Assembly (NCBI GenBank): GCA_025462985.1 | Contig: JAOAPP010000596.1 | Span: 1-6,106 of the forward strand | Reading direction: 5' to 3' | Origin: Bryobacterales bacterium | GTDB lineage: Bacteria; Acidobacteriota; Terriglobia; Bryobacterales; Bryobacteraceae | DNA: 6,106 bases | Part shown: positions 1 to 5,572 of the stretch, one piece after another | Position numbering within the stretch: the first letter of the stretch is position 1 | How the letters are laid out: every line of letters begins with the position of its first letter | Program-made: the position numbers and the translations under genes | The notes under the pieces: generated by a model | Database searches by the model: none | Told to the model about the DNA's origin: nothing | What the model saw: only the letters and a program-made list of their open reading frames with translations

Positions 1-2062
1 CCATCTTTTTCTGCACTTTGGCCACTTCTTCCGGCTCCTGTTCGGCCGGTGAACTCGTGTTCCATGCCTTCAACGAAGCCTGCCACTGATCGATGGCTTC
101 CTTCAGCTTGCCTTGTTTGAAGTAAACGTCACCGAGATGATCGTGAATGGTGGGATCCGTGCCCATCATTCGCAAGGAGCGCGTGAGCTGCTCCTCTGCA
201 TCACTCAATTTGTTCTGGTGGTAGTAAACCCAACCGAGACTGTCGAGGAAGGCGTAGTTGTTGGGATCAAGATCGACCGCGCGCTTGATCAGATCCTGCG
301 CCTCCTGGAGTCTTACGCCCTGATCGGCCAGCATGTATCCGAGATAGTTCAGGGCAGAAGCATTGCTCGGATCAGCCTCGATCACGCGGCGAAACTCTTT
401 TTCGGCGAGGTCATATTTCTTTTCCCGCTCATACATGGAGCCGCGCATGAAAGCGATTTGCACGGCATCGTCCTTTTCCGGGGAGAGTTTATCGGCGGAA
501 TCAAGCGCCTTGCTCATCTCCGTGAAGTTCTTACCCTGCTGGTAGGTTTCCGCGATCGCCAGGTAAACGCGCAAGTCGTCCTTGCCATCCAGCAGCGGCT
601 TCAGCAGCGCGACCGCCTGATCCGCCTTACCCTGATCCGACAGCACCTCCGCGCGAACTTGCGTTACCATCCGATCTTTTGGGAATTTGGCGAATGCCGC
701 TTCGCTCTCTGCCTGCGCCTTACCGAAATCTTTCCCGGCACGATAGGATTCGACAATCTGTACTTCAGCACGCGATCCGAAATCGGGATTGAGTGCTAGT
801 TCCTGACGGAACGCGTCGACGGCCTGGTCGAACTGCTGATTGCTCCGGAGCAGCGCGCCGTATTTGTCCAGCATCTCCGCCCGAGTTCCCCGCTCCGCTG
901 CGTTGTAACTCTTCTTGCCTGTGGTGTCCAGAAGACTCTTCATCGCGGCGACCGCATCGGCCAGCTTGCCTTCCTGCTGCAGGAGGACTACTTCGTTGTA
1001 TTTGACGTCGGCGTTGTCCGGCTCCAGTTCCTTGGCTTTGACGATCATCTGGTGGGCTTGATCGAACTTCTTCTGCTCGCGATAGACCTGCGACATTCCG
1101 AGGTACGGCTCGGCCTCCTGCGGGTTCGTATCGGCCACCTGCTGATACGTTTTCAAAGCATCGTCGTAGCGGCCTGCTAAAGCCTGATCCTGGGCCATCG
1201 CGGCTTTCAGTTCGGCCCGGCTGGGGTCCAGTTCGAGCGCCTTCGCATACGTGTCCGCCGCCCGGCCATACTGCCGCATCTGCTCGTAAAGGTTGGCAAG
1301 TGCAACCAGGGACCGGGGAGAGGGATTCTTACTGGCCAGCTTCTCCAATAGCTCCGAGGCGGCCTTGGGGTTGTTGCGGTCCGAGAATACTCCGGCCAAG
1401 CCGGTAATCGCGTCCTCGTTGTCCGCGTCCGCAGACAGCACCTTCTTGAAGGAAGCCTCCGCGCCTACTGAATCGCCCAGCAGCTTCTGGAGCCGTCCCA
1501 TCATGACCAGGCTGTCGGCATCGGACGGGTCCTTGTCGGTGATCAGCTTGTATTGCTCGATCGCCTTACGGGCCATGTTCTCGTCGACGTGATTGGTCTG
1601 GGCATCGCCAATCTGCTGGGTGTAGATGCGGGCCAGCACGCGCCGCGCGTTCAGGTCGTTCGGATTGGTTTTGAGGGCTCCTTGCGCCTCTTCGACCGCC
1701 TCTCGGATGCGGCCTGACATCCGATACAGTTCTGCGATATCCTGCACCAGGAAAGAGGCATTCTGATCGTCCTTCATGGCCTGGCGGTAGTTATCAATGG
1801 CTTTATTGACGTAGTCGTTGCGGTTGCCATAGGTCCCGGCCAGCTCCTCATAGAGGTGCCCAAGGGCGAAATGGTAATACGCGCCCGCCTTGAGCGAGTC
1901 CACCTGTTTCGAGACCCCGGGCAAGGCCGGGGCCGACGCGCCGGGTTTGTCTCCTGGTCTCTGTGCGAATGCCGGGGAAGAGCCCGGAAGCATCGCAGCA
2001 ACGCAAAATGCCGCCGACAGCAGAACTCTCGGGCGGGGAAGGTTGATTTGGGGTTGAGGCAT
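1..2062 (-). CDS. Exported TPR-repeat protein (partial, C-terminus beyond left edge)
   Basis: An uninterrupted minus-strand frame of 687 codons starts at the ATG at 2062 and is still open at base 1. The N-terminus looks like a Sec signal peptide: residues 1-13 contain two Arg, residues 14-33 are a hydrophobic Leu/Ala stretch, and there is a likely cleavage after AFA (about residue 33). The mature part is almost wholly helical TPR units from about residue 60 to 665, with repeated 'A...Y..AL..DP' signatures (for example ALELDP at 275-280, VIEADP at 560-564, AVDLDP at 595-600). The C-terminal units carry LGYMLAD (574-580), LDSLGWVYY (606-614) and HLGDVYFKQGK (642-652), a signature I associate with large TPR proteins of acidobacteria and proteobacteria. 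Such proteins act as periplasmic or envelope scaffolds, and the partner cannot be read from the sequence. No strong ribosome binding site precedes the ATG. The gene is transcribed divergently from miaA. The coding call is firm; a specific function is not assigned. Confidence 0.93.
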   Translation of the reverse strand, partial: MPQPQINLPRPRVLLSAAFCVAAMLPGSSPAFAQRPGDKPGASAPALPGVSKQVDSLKAGAYYHFALGHLYEELAGTYGNRNDYVNKAIDNYRQAMKDDQNASFLVQDIAELYRMSGRIREAVEEAQGALKTNPNDLNARRVLARIYTQQIGDAQTNHVDENMARKAIEQYKLITDKDPSDADSLVMMGRLQKLLGDSVGAEASFKKVLSADADNEDAITGLAGVFSDRNNPKAASELLEKLASKNPSPRSLVALANLYEQMRQYGRAADTYAKALELDPSRAELKAAMAQDQALAGRYDDALKTYQQVADTNPQEAEPYLGMSQVYREQKKFDQAHQMIVKAKELEPDNADVKYNEVVLLQQEGKLADAVAAMKSLLDTTGKKSYNAAERGTRAEMLDKYGALLRSNQQFDQAVDAFRQELALNPDFGSRAEVQIVESYRAGKDFGKAQAESEAAFAKFPKDRMVTQVRAEVLSDQGKADQAVALLKPLLDGKDDLRVYLAIAETYQQGKNFTEMSKALDSADKLSPEKDDAVQIAFMRGSMYEREKKYDLAEKEFRRVIEADPSNASALNYLGYMLADQGVRLQEAQDLIKRAVDLDPNNYAFLDSLGWVYYHQNKLSDAEEQLTRSLRMMGTDPTIHDHLGDVYFKQGKLKEAIDQWQASLKAWNTSSPAEQEPEEVAKVQKKM

Positions 2063-2088
2063 TCGACCGCTTACACTTAGAAGGGTTG

Positions 2089-2108
2089 ACAGCCCTGATT
2101 CGGGCTGT
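2089..2108. repeat. 7-bp inverted repeat between the divergent TPR gene and miaA
   Basis: ACAGCCC (2089-2095) and GGGCTGT (2102-2108) are perfect reverse complements around a 6-nt loop, TGATTC. The dyad lies between the divergent starts. If the TPR transcript begins near 2109, it would form a hairpin at that RNA's 5' end. It has no adjacent T tract, so it is not a typical terminator. It could be an operator or a leader stem, and the function is unknown. Confidence 0.5.
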
Positions 2109-2115
2109 TCACACA

Positions 2116-2121
2116 AGTATA
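2116..2121 (-). promoter_or_regulatory. Candidate -10 box for the minus-strand TPR gene
   Basis: Read on the minus strand this is TATACT, one mismatch from the sigma-70 -10 consensus. It would put the transcript start near 2109 and give a leader of about 46 nt that contains the 2089-2108 hairpin. The hexamer at the expected -35 position (GCTCTG) is poor, so the call is tentative. On the plus strand the same bases overlap TATAGC (2118-2123), which could serve miaA. Confidence 0.25.
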
Positions 2122-2157
2122 GCTCCCAAACTGGCCCTCAGAGCGGCTTCGGCCCAC

Positions 2158-3105
2158 GTGCCCGACTTGTTGCATCCCCCCAAATTACCCCTGCTTGCCC
2201 TTGTTGGTCCGACCGGCTCGGGCAAGAGCGAGCTGGCCGTAACGATTGCCGAGGCCTTTTGCGGTGAGATCGTGAATTTTGACTCCATTCAGGTGTATCG
2301 GAGGTTGGATATCGGATCGGCAAAGCCATCCCCTGCGGAGCAGCTCCGGGTTCCGCACCATCTTCTGAGTATTCTCGAGGTAACTGAGGAATTGACGGCG
2401 GGCGCTTTTGCTCGCGGTGCACGAACGGTCCTGGCTGAGGTATCGCAGCGAGGGCATCTGCCTGTGCTGGTGGGCGGCACCGGGTTTTACTTGCGCGCCC
2501 TTCTTGTCGGACTCTCTCCTGCGCCGCATCGCGACGAGGCACTGCGGGAAAAACTGACCGGTCGCTCTCCCGGAGCGTTGCACCGGTTTTTGCGGCGGCA
2601 AGATTCCGTGTCTGCCTTGCGGATTCATCCGAACGACACCCAGAAGCTGATTCGCGCGATCGAACTGACGGTACTGGCTGGCCGTCCGGCTAGTGAGACC
2701 CAAGCGGCGGCTCGGCGGGCGCTTGAAGGATATTCAGTAATCAAGATTGGCCTGGCGCCAGACAGGACCGCCCTGTGCACGCGGCTGAATCAGCGCTGTG
2801 CCCGGATGTTCGAGAGCGGATTGCTGGAAGAAACCGAAGCTCTGCTCGCCGAAGGGGTTCGGCCGGCGACTAAGTCGTTGCAGTCACTCGGATATAAGCA
2901 GGCAGTTGCATATCTGACGGGTGGAATGACGCTTGAAGCGGCGATCGAGGAGTGCCAGGTGAAAACCCGGCAGTACGCCAAGCGTCAGATGACGTGGTTC
3001 CGGGCCGGGAAAGATGTGTACTGGTTGTCCGGGTTCGGCAGCGACGAGGCGATCAAGCGCCAGGCCATGGAATACGTTCGCTCGTCGCCTGATTCAGTGG
3101 CGTAG
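2158..3105 (+). CDS. miaA: tRNA dimethylallyltransferase MiaA
   Basis: MiaA transfers a dimethylallyl group from DMAPP to N6 of adenosine 37 in tRNAs that read codons starting with U, the first step to ms2i6A, in the cytoplasm. From the GTG at 2158 the product is 315 residues, a normal length for the family. It shows the P-loop GPTGSGKS (17-24), then FDSIQVY (41-47) with the catalytic-type Asp42, DIGSAKP (51-57), PHHLL, the LVGGTGFYLRALL segment, a RIHPND motif, LIRAIEL, SLGYKQ and a C-terminal TRQYAKRQMTWFR. From this GTG, Lys23 and Asp42 fall at the same positions as in E. coli MiaA, which supports the start. The frame is open further upstream to a TTG at 2086, but that would add 24 residues lacking MiaA character, and a purine-rich AGAAGGG abuts the TTG with no spacing. 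TTG codons at 2167 and 2170 are other possible starts. The neighbours are not related in function. Confidence 0.95.
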   Translation: MPDLLHPPKLPLLALVGPTGSGKSELAVTIAEAFCGEIVNFDSIQVYRRLDIGSAKPSPAEQLRVPHHLLSILEVTEELTAGAFARGARTVLAEVSQRGHLPVLVGGTGFYLRALLVGLSPAPHRDEALREKLTGRSPGALHRFLRRQDSVSALRIHPNDTQKLIRAIELTVLAGRPASETQAAARRALEGYSVIKIGLAPDRTALCTRLNQRCARMFESGLLEETEALLAEGVRPATKSLQSLGYKQAVAYLTGGMTLEAAIEECQVKTRQYAKRQMTWFRAGKDVYWLSGFGSDEAIKRQAMEYVRSSPDSVA

Positions 3106-3169
3106 CGGGGGCTCCATTTCCAAATAGTATATCAATGTTGCCGTTCATCAGCTAAGACCTGCGCGGGCT

Positions 3170-4396
3170 GTGAACTGTTCAGATATTCCGCTTGTTAGCC
3201 TTGAACTTGTGCTCCGAAGCATCCTGACACCTCTTGTTATCCTTCTTGCCTGCCTGCCGGCTCGGGCGGCAACTGTACTGGTACTACAGTTCCATAACGA
3301 ATCGCAGTATTCAGACCTCAACTGGGTGGGCGAAAGCATTGCCGAGACTTTAATGACCGAGTTCGCAGGCGCCAATCAGATCGTCGTCAATCGCGCATCG
3401 CGGGCCGAAGCGACGCGGCGGCTCTCGCTGCGTCCTGACGCGAACTTTACCAAGGCTACGCTCTTGCGGCTAGGCCAGACGCTTGGCGCCGACTACCTTT
3501 GCTTTGGCAGCTTCGAGGTCAGCCTGCCCCAACCACAGGCGCCGCTGAAAGACAGTTCGATCCGCATCTCAGCGCAGTTTGTCGATGTGCGTAAATTGCA
3601 TGACGGACCGGAGATTTCGGAAGCCGGGCGACTCACCGAACTTTCGCGGCTTCAGGAACACTTGGCCTATGAATCGCTGAAGTTTCTAGATCCCAAGGTT
3701 GACAGGAAGGCCGAAGACTTCATGTCGCCCCGAAAGGCGGTTCGACTGGATGTGGAAGAAAGCTACGTTCGCGGGTTGTTGTCCGCCAACCGCGAGCAGA
3801 AGCAGAAATGGTTTCTGCAGGCGGAGGCGCTGGACAGCAAGTTTCCCGGACCGGTGCTTGAATTGGGAAAAATCGCGCTGGAGCAGAAGCAGTACTCACA
3901 GGCAATCGACTGGCTGAGAAGGATCGTACCGAATGATCCGAACTACCCGGACGCACGCTTCAAAATGGGACTGGCGGCTTATGCGGCAAAGGACTATTCG
4001 GGCGCCGCAGGATACTTTCGGGAAGTCTCCAAGGCATATCCGCTCAGTGAGGTCTACAACAATCTGGGAGCGGCCGAGAACCAACTGAATCAGGCGAATG
4101 CCGTCGACGATTTCCGTCACGCGCTGGAAGGAGATCCGACGTCGACCGTCTACCTTTTTAATTTAGGAACAGCGCTTCTGAAGACTAACGCTTACGACGA
4201 CGCCGTCAAACGTTTTCAACAGGTGTTAGATCGCGAGCCTAACGACAATGATGCGCGCCAGTTGCTTGATATTGCAAAAAGACGCGATCCGCAAGCTAGC
4301 GCGAGCAAGGCTCAGGTACAGCGACTCAAGAGCAGCTTCAACGAGACTGCTTTTCGTCAACTGAAAGCCATGCTGCAGCCAGAATCAGGACGTTGA
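3170..4396 (+). CDS. Envelope protein with TolB/CsgG-like N-terminal module and TPR repeats
   Basis: The frame begins at GTG 3170 (408 aa); an in-frame GTG at 3209 (395 aa) gives a better signal peptide, with Arg at position 3, a hydrophobic core and then PARA. Two processing routes are possible: signal peptidase I after ARA (residue 33 from the first GTG), or lipid attachment at Cys28, because ILLAC fits a loose lipobox. Residues 34-175 resemble the TolB N-terminal/CsgG/FlgO-type alpha-beta module: VLVLQFHNES, WVGESIAETLMTEF, VVNRASRAEATRRL, LGQTLGADYLCFGSFEV, then a VDVRKL strand and LTELSRLQEHLA. From about 225 to 370 there are TPR units (for example NNLGAAENQL, FNLGTALLKTNAYDDAVKRFQQVLDREP). 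This module-plus-TPR order is common behind kinase domains in acidobacterial Ser/Thr kinases, but no kinase is present here. It lies 64 bp after miaA and may be read from it or from the AT-rich patch at 3122-3135. Partner and exact role are unknown. Confidence 0.9.
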   Translation: MNCSDIPLVSLELVLRSILTPLVILLACLPARAATVLVLQFHNESQYSDLNWVGESIAETLMTEFAGANQIVVNRASRAEATRRLSLRPDANFTKATLLRLGQTLGADYLCFGSFEVSLPQPQAPLKDSSIRISAQFVDVRKLHDGPEISEAGRLTELSRLQEHLAYESLKFLDPKVDRKAEDFMSPRKAVRLDVEESYVRGLLSANREQKQKWFLQAEALDSKFPGPVLELGKIALEQKQYSQAIDWLRRIVPNDPNYPDARFKMGLAAYAAKDYSGAAGYFREVSKAYPLSEVYNNLGAAENQLNQANAVDDFRHALEGDPTSTVYLFNLGTALLKTNAYDDAVKRFQQVLDREPNDNDARQLLDIAKRRDPQASASKAQVQRLKSSFNETAFRQLKAMLQPESGR

Positions 4397-4428
4397 GGGA
4401 CGCCTCAGATTGGAAGTGCTGCCACAGC

Positions 4429-4629
4429 TCATTTAAGGAGAAGACGACTTAGAGCTCCGATCAGGCCGCCCCAGAGAAGGAGGGACATTCCCGAAGCGAT
4501 CAGGACTCCTTTCGCGAAATCGATTCCGGCGTTTTCCACCCCGAATCGTTCGGCGGGCCAGCAACTCTCCACTGGTGTATGTCTGGTTCCACTTACAAGG
4601 GCTAGGCGCGTCGCAGACTTGGCAACCAT
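4429..4629 (-). CDS. Possible small single-span membrane protein
   Basis: The minus-strand frame from ATG 4629 to TGA 4429 encodes 66 residues that I do not recognise. Residues about 40-65 (from AKGVLIASGMSLLLWGG to SRLLLK) form a clear hydrophobic segment ending in Lys, consistent with one C-terminal transmembrane helix. Residues 1-35 are polar and look less protein-like, so the true start may be a later GTG, at residue 20 or residue 27-31, giving a shorter protein. Support comes from a promoter-like pair just upstream (TTGACT, 18 bp, TATTAA) and from its position in a region otherwise empty of genes. Against it are the lack of a ribosome binding site and the unremarkable length. It would converge with the TPR gene, 32 bp apart. 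It may equally be a chance frame. Confidence 0.4.
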   Translation of the reverse strand: MVAKSATRLALVSGTRHTPVESCWPAERFGVENAGIDFAKGVLIASGMSLLLWGGLIGALSRLLLK

Positions 4630-4634
4630 TACAG

Positions 4635-4651
4635 CAGTATTAATAGTACTG
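4635..4651. promoter_or_regulatory. AT-rich dyad CAGTA-N7-TACTG, operator-like
   Basis: CAGTA (4635-4639) and TACTG (4647-4651) are inverted around TTAATAG, and the centre contains the palindrome TATTAATA (4638-4645). The dyad covers the candidate minus-strand -10 box, the usual place for a repressor site. Winged-helix repressors bind dyads of this size, but I cannot assign a regulator. Confidence 0.4.
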
Positions 4652-4669
4652 TTTTGGGTATAGAGTCAA
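4640..4669 (-). promoter_or_regulatory. Candidate promoter for the small minus-strand gene
   Basis: On the minus strand TTGACT (4669-4664, five of six to the -35 consensus) is followed after 18 bp by TATTAA (4645-4640, four of six to the -10 consensus). The predicted start of transcription is near 4633, only about 4 nt before the ATG at 4629, which would make a nearly leaderless message. Confidence 0.35.
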
Positions 4670-4753
4670 GCATTACTGGAATTTTTTTCCGCTGGACGAA
4701 TAAATTGCATCTGACCGCAGCGGCCCTGAACCCTTTCTGCATTTCTCACATCT

Positions 4754-4785
4754 CCTCGCAACGCTCTCCGCCAAGGGTTGCGAGG
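4754..4785. repeat. Perfect 9-bp inverted repeat upstream of the phosphatase promoter
   Basis: CCTCGCAAC (4754-4762) and GTTGCGAGG (4777-4785) are exact reverse complements separated by 14 nt. No T run follows on either strand, so a terminator is unlikely. It ends 5 bp before the candidate -35 box, a good place for a regulator to bind. A stem in an RNA read through from upstream is the other option. Confidence 0.55.
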
Positions 4786-4792
4786 CATGCCT
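4783..4792. promoter_or_regulatory. 10-bp palindrome AGGCATGCCT touching the -35 box
   Basis: This is a perfect 10-bp palindrome that shares three bases with the right arm of the 9-bp inverted repeat and two with the candidate -35 hexamer at 4791-4796. Such overlap could let one protein control access of RNA polymerase. A 10-bp palindrome can also arise by chance, so the role is tentative. Confidence 0.3.
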
Positions 4793-4820
4793 GCCACTGG
4801 TACTCCGCGGCGAGTATAAT
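4791..4820 (+). promoter_or_regulatory. Candidate sigma-70 promoter of the PP2C gene
   Basis: TATAAT (4815-4820) is an exact -10 consensus. CTGCCA (4791-4796) matches the -35 consensus at four of six positions with an 18-bp spacer. The transcript would start near 4827, leaving a leader of about 7 nt before ATG 4834. Confidence 0.55.
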
Positions 4821-4833
4821 CGGGGATTCCTCT

Positions 4834-5550
4834 ATGCTTGAGGCATTCGGCCTTTCGGATCCTGGCTGCGTACGCACTAACAACGAAGACTACTTCATCA
4901 GTGACAAAGCCTGCGGCATTTTCATCCTGGCTGATGGGATGGGCGGGGCTCAAGCCGGTGAACACGCCTCCCGTATCAGCGCGGAATATCTATATTCGTT
5001 TCTGCTTTCGATGGGCGGCGTCGACGGACTCGTTACCCTGGAATCGGGTTTCGTGGAAGCACACCGTGCTGTCCGGGAGGTTGCCCGGGAGCACCCTGAG
5101 ATGGATGGTATGGGTACCACGATGCTGGCCGCTTTGGAAGTTGCTCCTAACCAAATGCAAGTGGCGAGTGTGGGAGACAGCCGGGCTTATCTGGCTTCCG
5201 CCGGCCAACTATCGCTCGTGACACGGGACCAGACGTGGGTGGCGGAGGTGGGTAGCAAGCTCGGACTCAGCGCCGATGCGCTGAAATCGCACCCCATGCG
5301 CCACGTTCTCACGATGGCAATAGGCTCGGAGGAGGCTTTGCGCGTTGACTCGCAGGTGGTCTCGTTTGACGTGGGCGACCAGCTGCTTCTTTGCTCGGAC
5401 GGTCTTCACGGGGTAGTAGAGGAACAATTTCTTGCGGCGGCGCTACTTTCTGAGAAATCTCTGAGCGAGAAATGCCACTACCTAGTCGAAGCCGCCAAAG
5501 CTAAAGGTGGACCGGACAACGTCACGGTTGTGCTGATCCAGGTCGTGTAG
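4834..5550 (+). CDS. PP2C-type Ser/Thr protein phosphatase
   Basis: This is a soluble metal-dependent phosphatase that removes phosphate from Ser/Thr of proteins, usually opposing Hanks-type kinases. From ATG 4834 it is 238 aa, the typical size of stand-alone bacterial PP2C enzymes (Stp/PrpC type). The motifs appear in order: SDPGCVRTNNED (8-19) with Arg14 and Asp19, LADGMGG (32-38) with the metal-binding Asp34, MGTT (93-96), VGDSRAYL (113-120), LVTRDQTWV (128-136), HPMRHVLTMAIG (153-164), LCSDGLHG (186-193) with Asp189, and GGPDNVTVVLI (225-235) with Asp228. All expected acidic metal ligands are present, so it is probably active. There is no transmembrane segment or extra domain. A GGGGA seven bases before the ATG could be a ribosome binding site. 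The frame is open back to a TTG at 4654, but those 60 residues do not look like PP2C. No kinase gene is visible nearby. Confidence 0.95.
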   Translation: MLEAFGLSDPGCVRTNNEDYFISDKACGIFILADGMGGAQAGEHASRISAEYLYSFLLSMGGVDGLVTLESGFVEAHRAVREVAREHPEMDGMGTTMLAALEVAPNQMQVASVGDSRAYLASAGQLSLVTRDQTWVAEVGSKLGLSADALKSHPMRHVLTMAIGSEEALRVDSQVVSFDVGDQLLLCSDGLHGVVEEQFLAAALLSEKSLSEKCHYLVEAAKAKGGPDNVTVVLIQVV

Positions 5551-5554
5551 CGAG

Positions 5555-5572
5555 TGCGGCCGCAGAGCCGCA
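5555..5572 (+). promoter_or_regulatory. Possible hairpin over the start of the downstream gene
   Basis: TGCGGC (5555-5560) can pair with GCCGCA (5567-5572) around a 6-nt loop, so the first base of the ATG at 5572 and the weak AGAGCC upstream would lie in the structure. Alternatively TGCGGCCGCA (5555-5564) is itself a 10-bp palindrome. Either could lower initiation unless ribosomes arriving from the phosphatase stop at 5550 open it, which would suit translational coupling. Confidence 0.3.

Larger units (their letters stand above)
4397..4833. other. 437-bp region between the TPR gene and the PP2C gene
   Basis: This stretch holds no plus-strand gene I can support. It contains the possible small minus-strand gene (4429-4629), an AT-rich segment (about 4635-4690) with a dyad and a promoter-like pair on the minus strand, a T7 run at 4682-4688, then a 9-bp inverted repeat, a 10-bp palindrome and a plus-strand promoter next to the phosphatase start. 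No clear intrinsic terminator follows the TPR gene at 4396. The only short stem there (GCTG/CAGC near 4418-4428) is too weak. Confidence 0.6.

Noticed and set aside
113..799. A 228-codon plus-strand open frame across the left part of the window
   Set aside because: It lies wholly antisense to the minus-strand TPR gene, whose frame has a signal peptide and clear TPR motifs over its full length. The plus-strand translation has no recognisable domain. The same holds for the other plus-strand frames at 363-545, 793-1005 and 1293-1592.
2086..2091. Exact TTGACA as the -35 box of miaA
   Set aside because: The hexamers 16-18 bp downstream (TTCACA, TCACAC, CACACA) are poor -10 boxes, and the TATAGC at 2118 is 26 bp away, too far for sigma-70.
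2138..2703. Minus-strand open frames of up to 172 codons inside miaA
   Set aside because: They are antisense to an unmistakable MiaA coding sequence, their products are Arg/Pro/Ser-rich with no motif, and such shadow frames are usual in GC-rich genes.
4418..4428. GCTG-CCA-CAGC as a terminator hairpin after the TPR gene
   Set aside because: The stem is only 4 bp with a 3-nt loop and no T run follows, so it is too weak to support.
4682..4688. T7 run as an intrinsic terminator for the upstream TPR gene
   Set aside because: No GC-rich stem directly precedes it, and it lies almost 290 bp after the stop codon.
4654..4833. A 60-residue N-terminal extension of the PP2C from TTG 4654
   Set aside because: The PP2C family begins close to the SDPGCVRTNNED motif. 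The added residues look like translated intergenic DNA and would span the inverted repeat and the TATAAT box.
4838..5221. 127-codon plus-strand frame overlapping the PP2C gene
   Set aside because: It is in another frame from the full set of PP2C motifs and its product is Trp/Arg/Cys-rich with no domain character.
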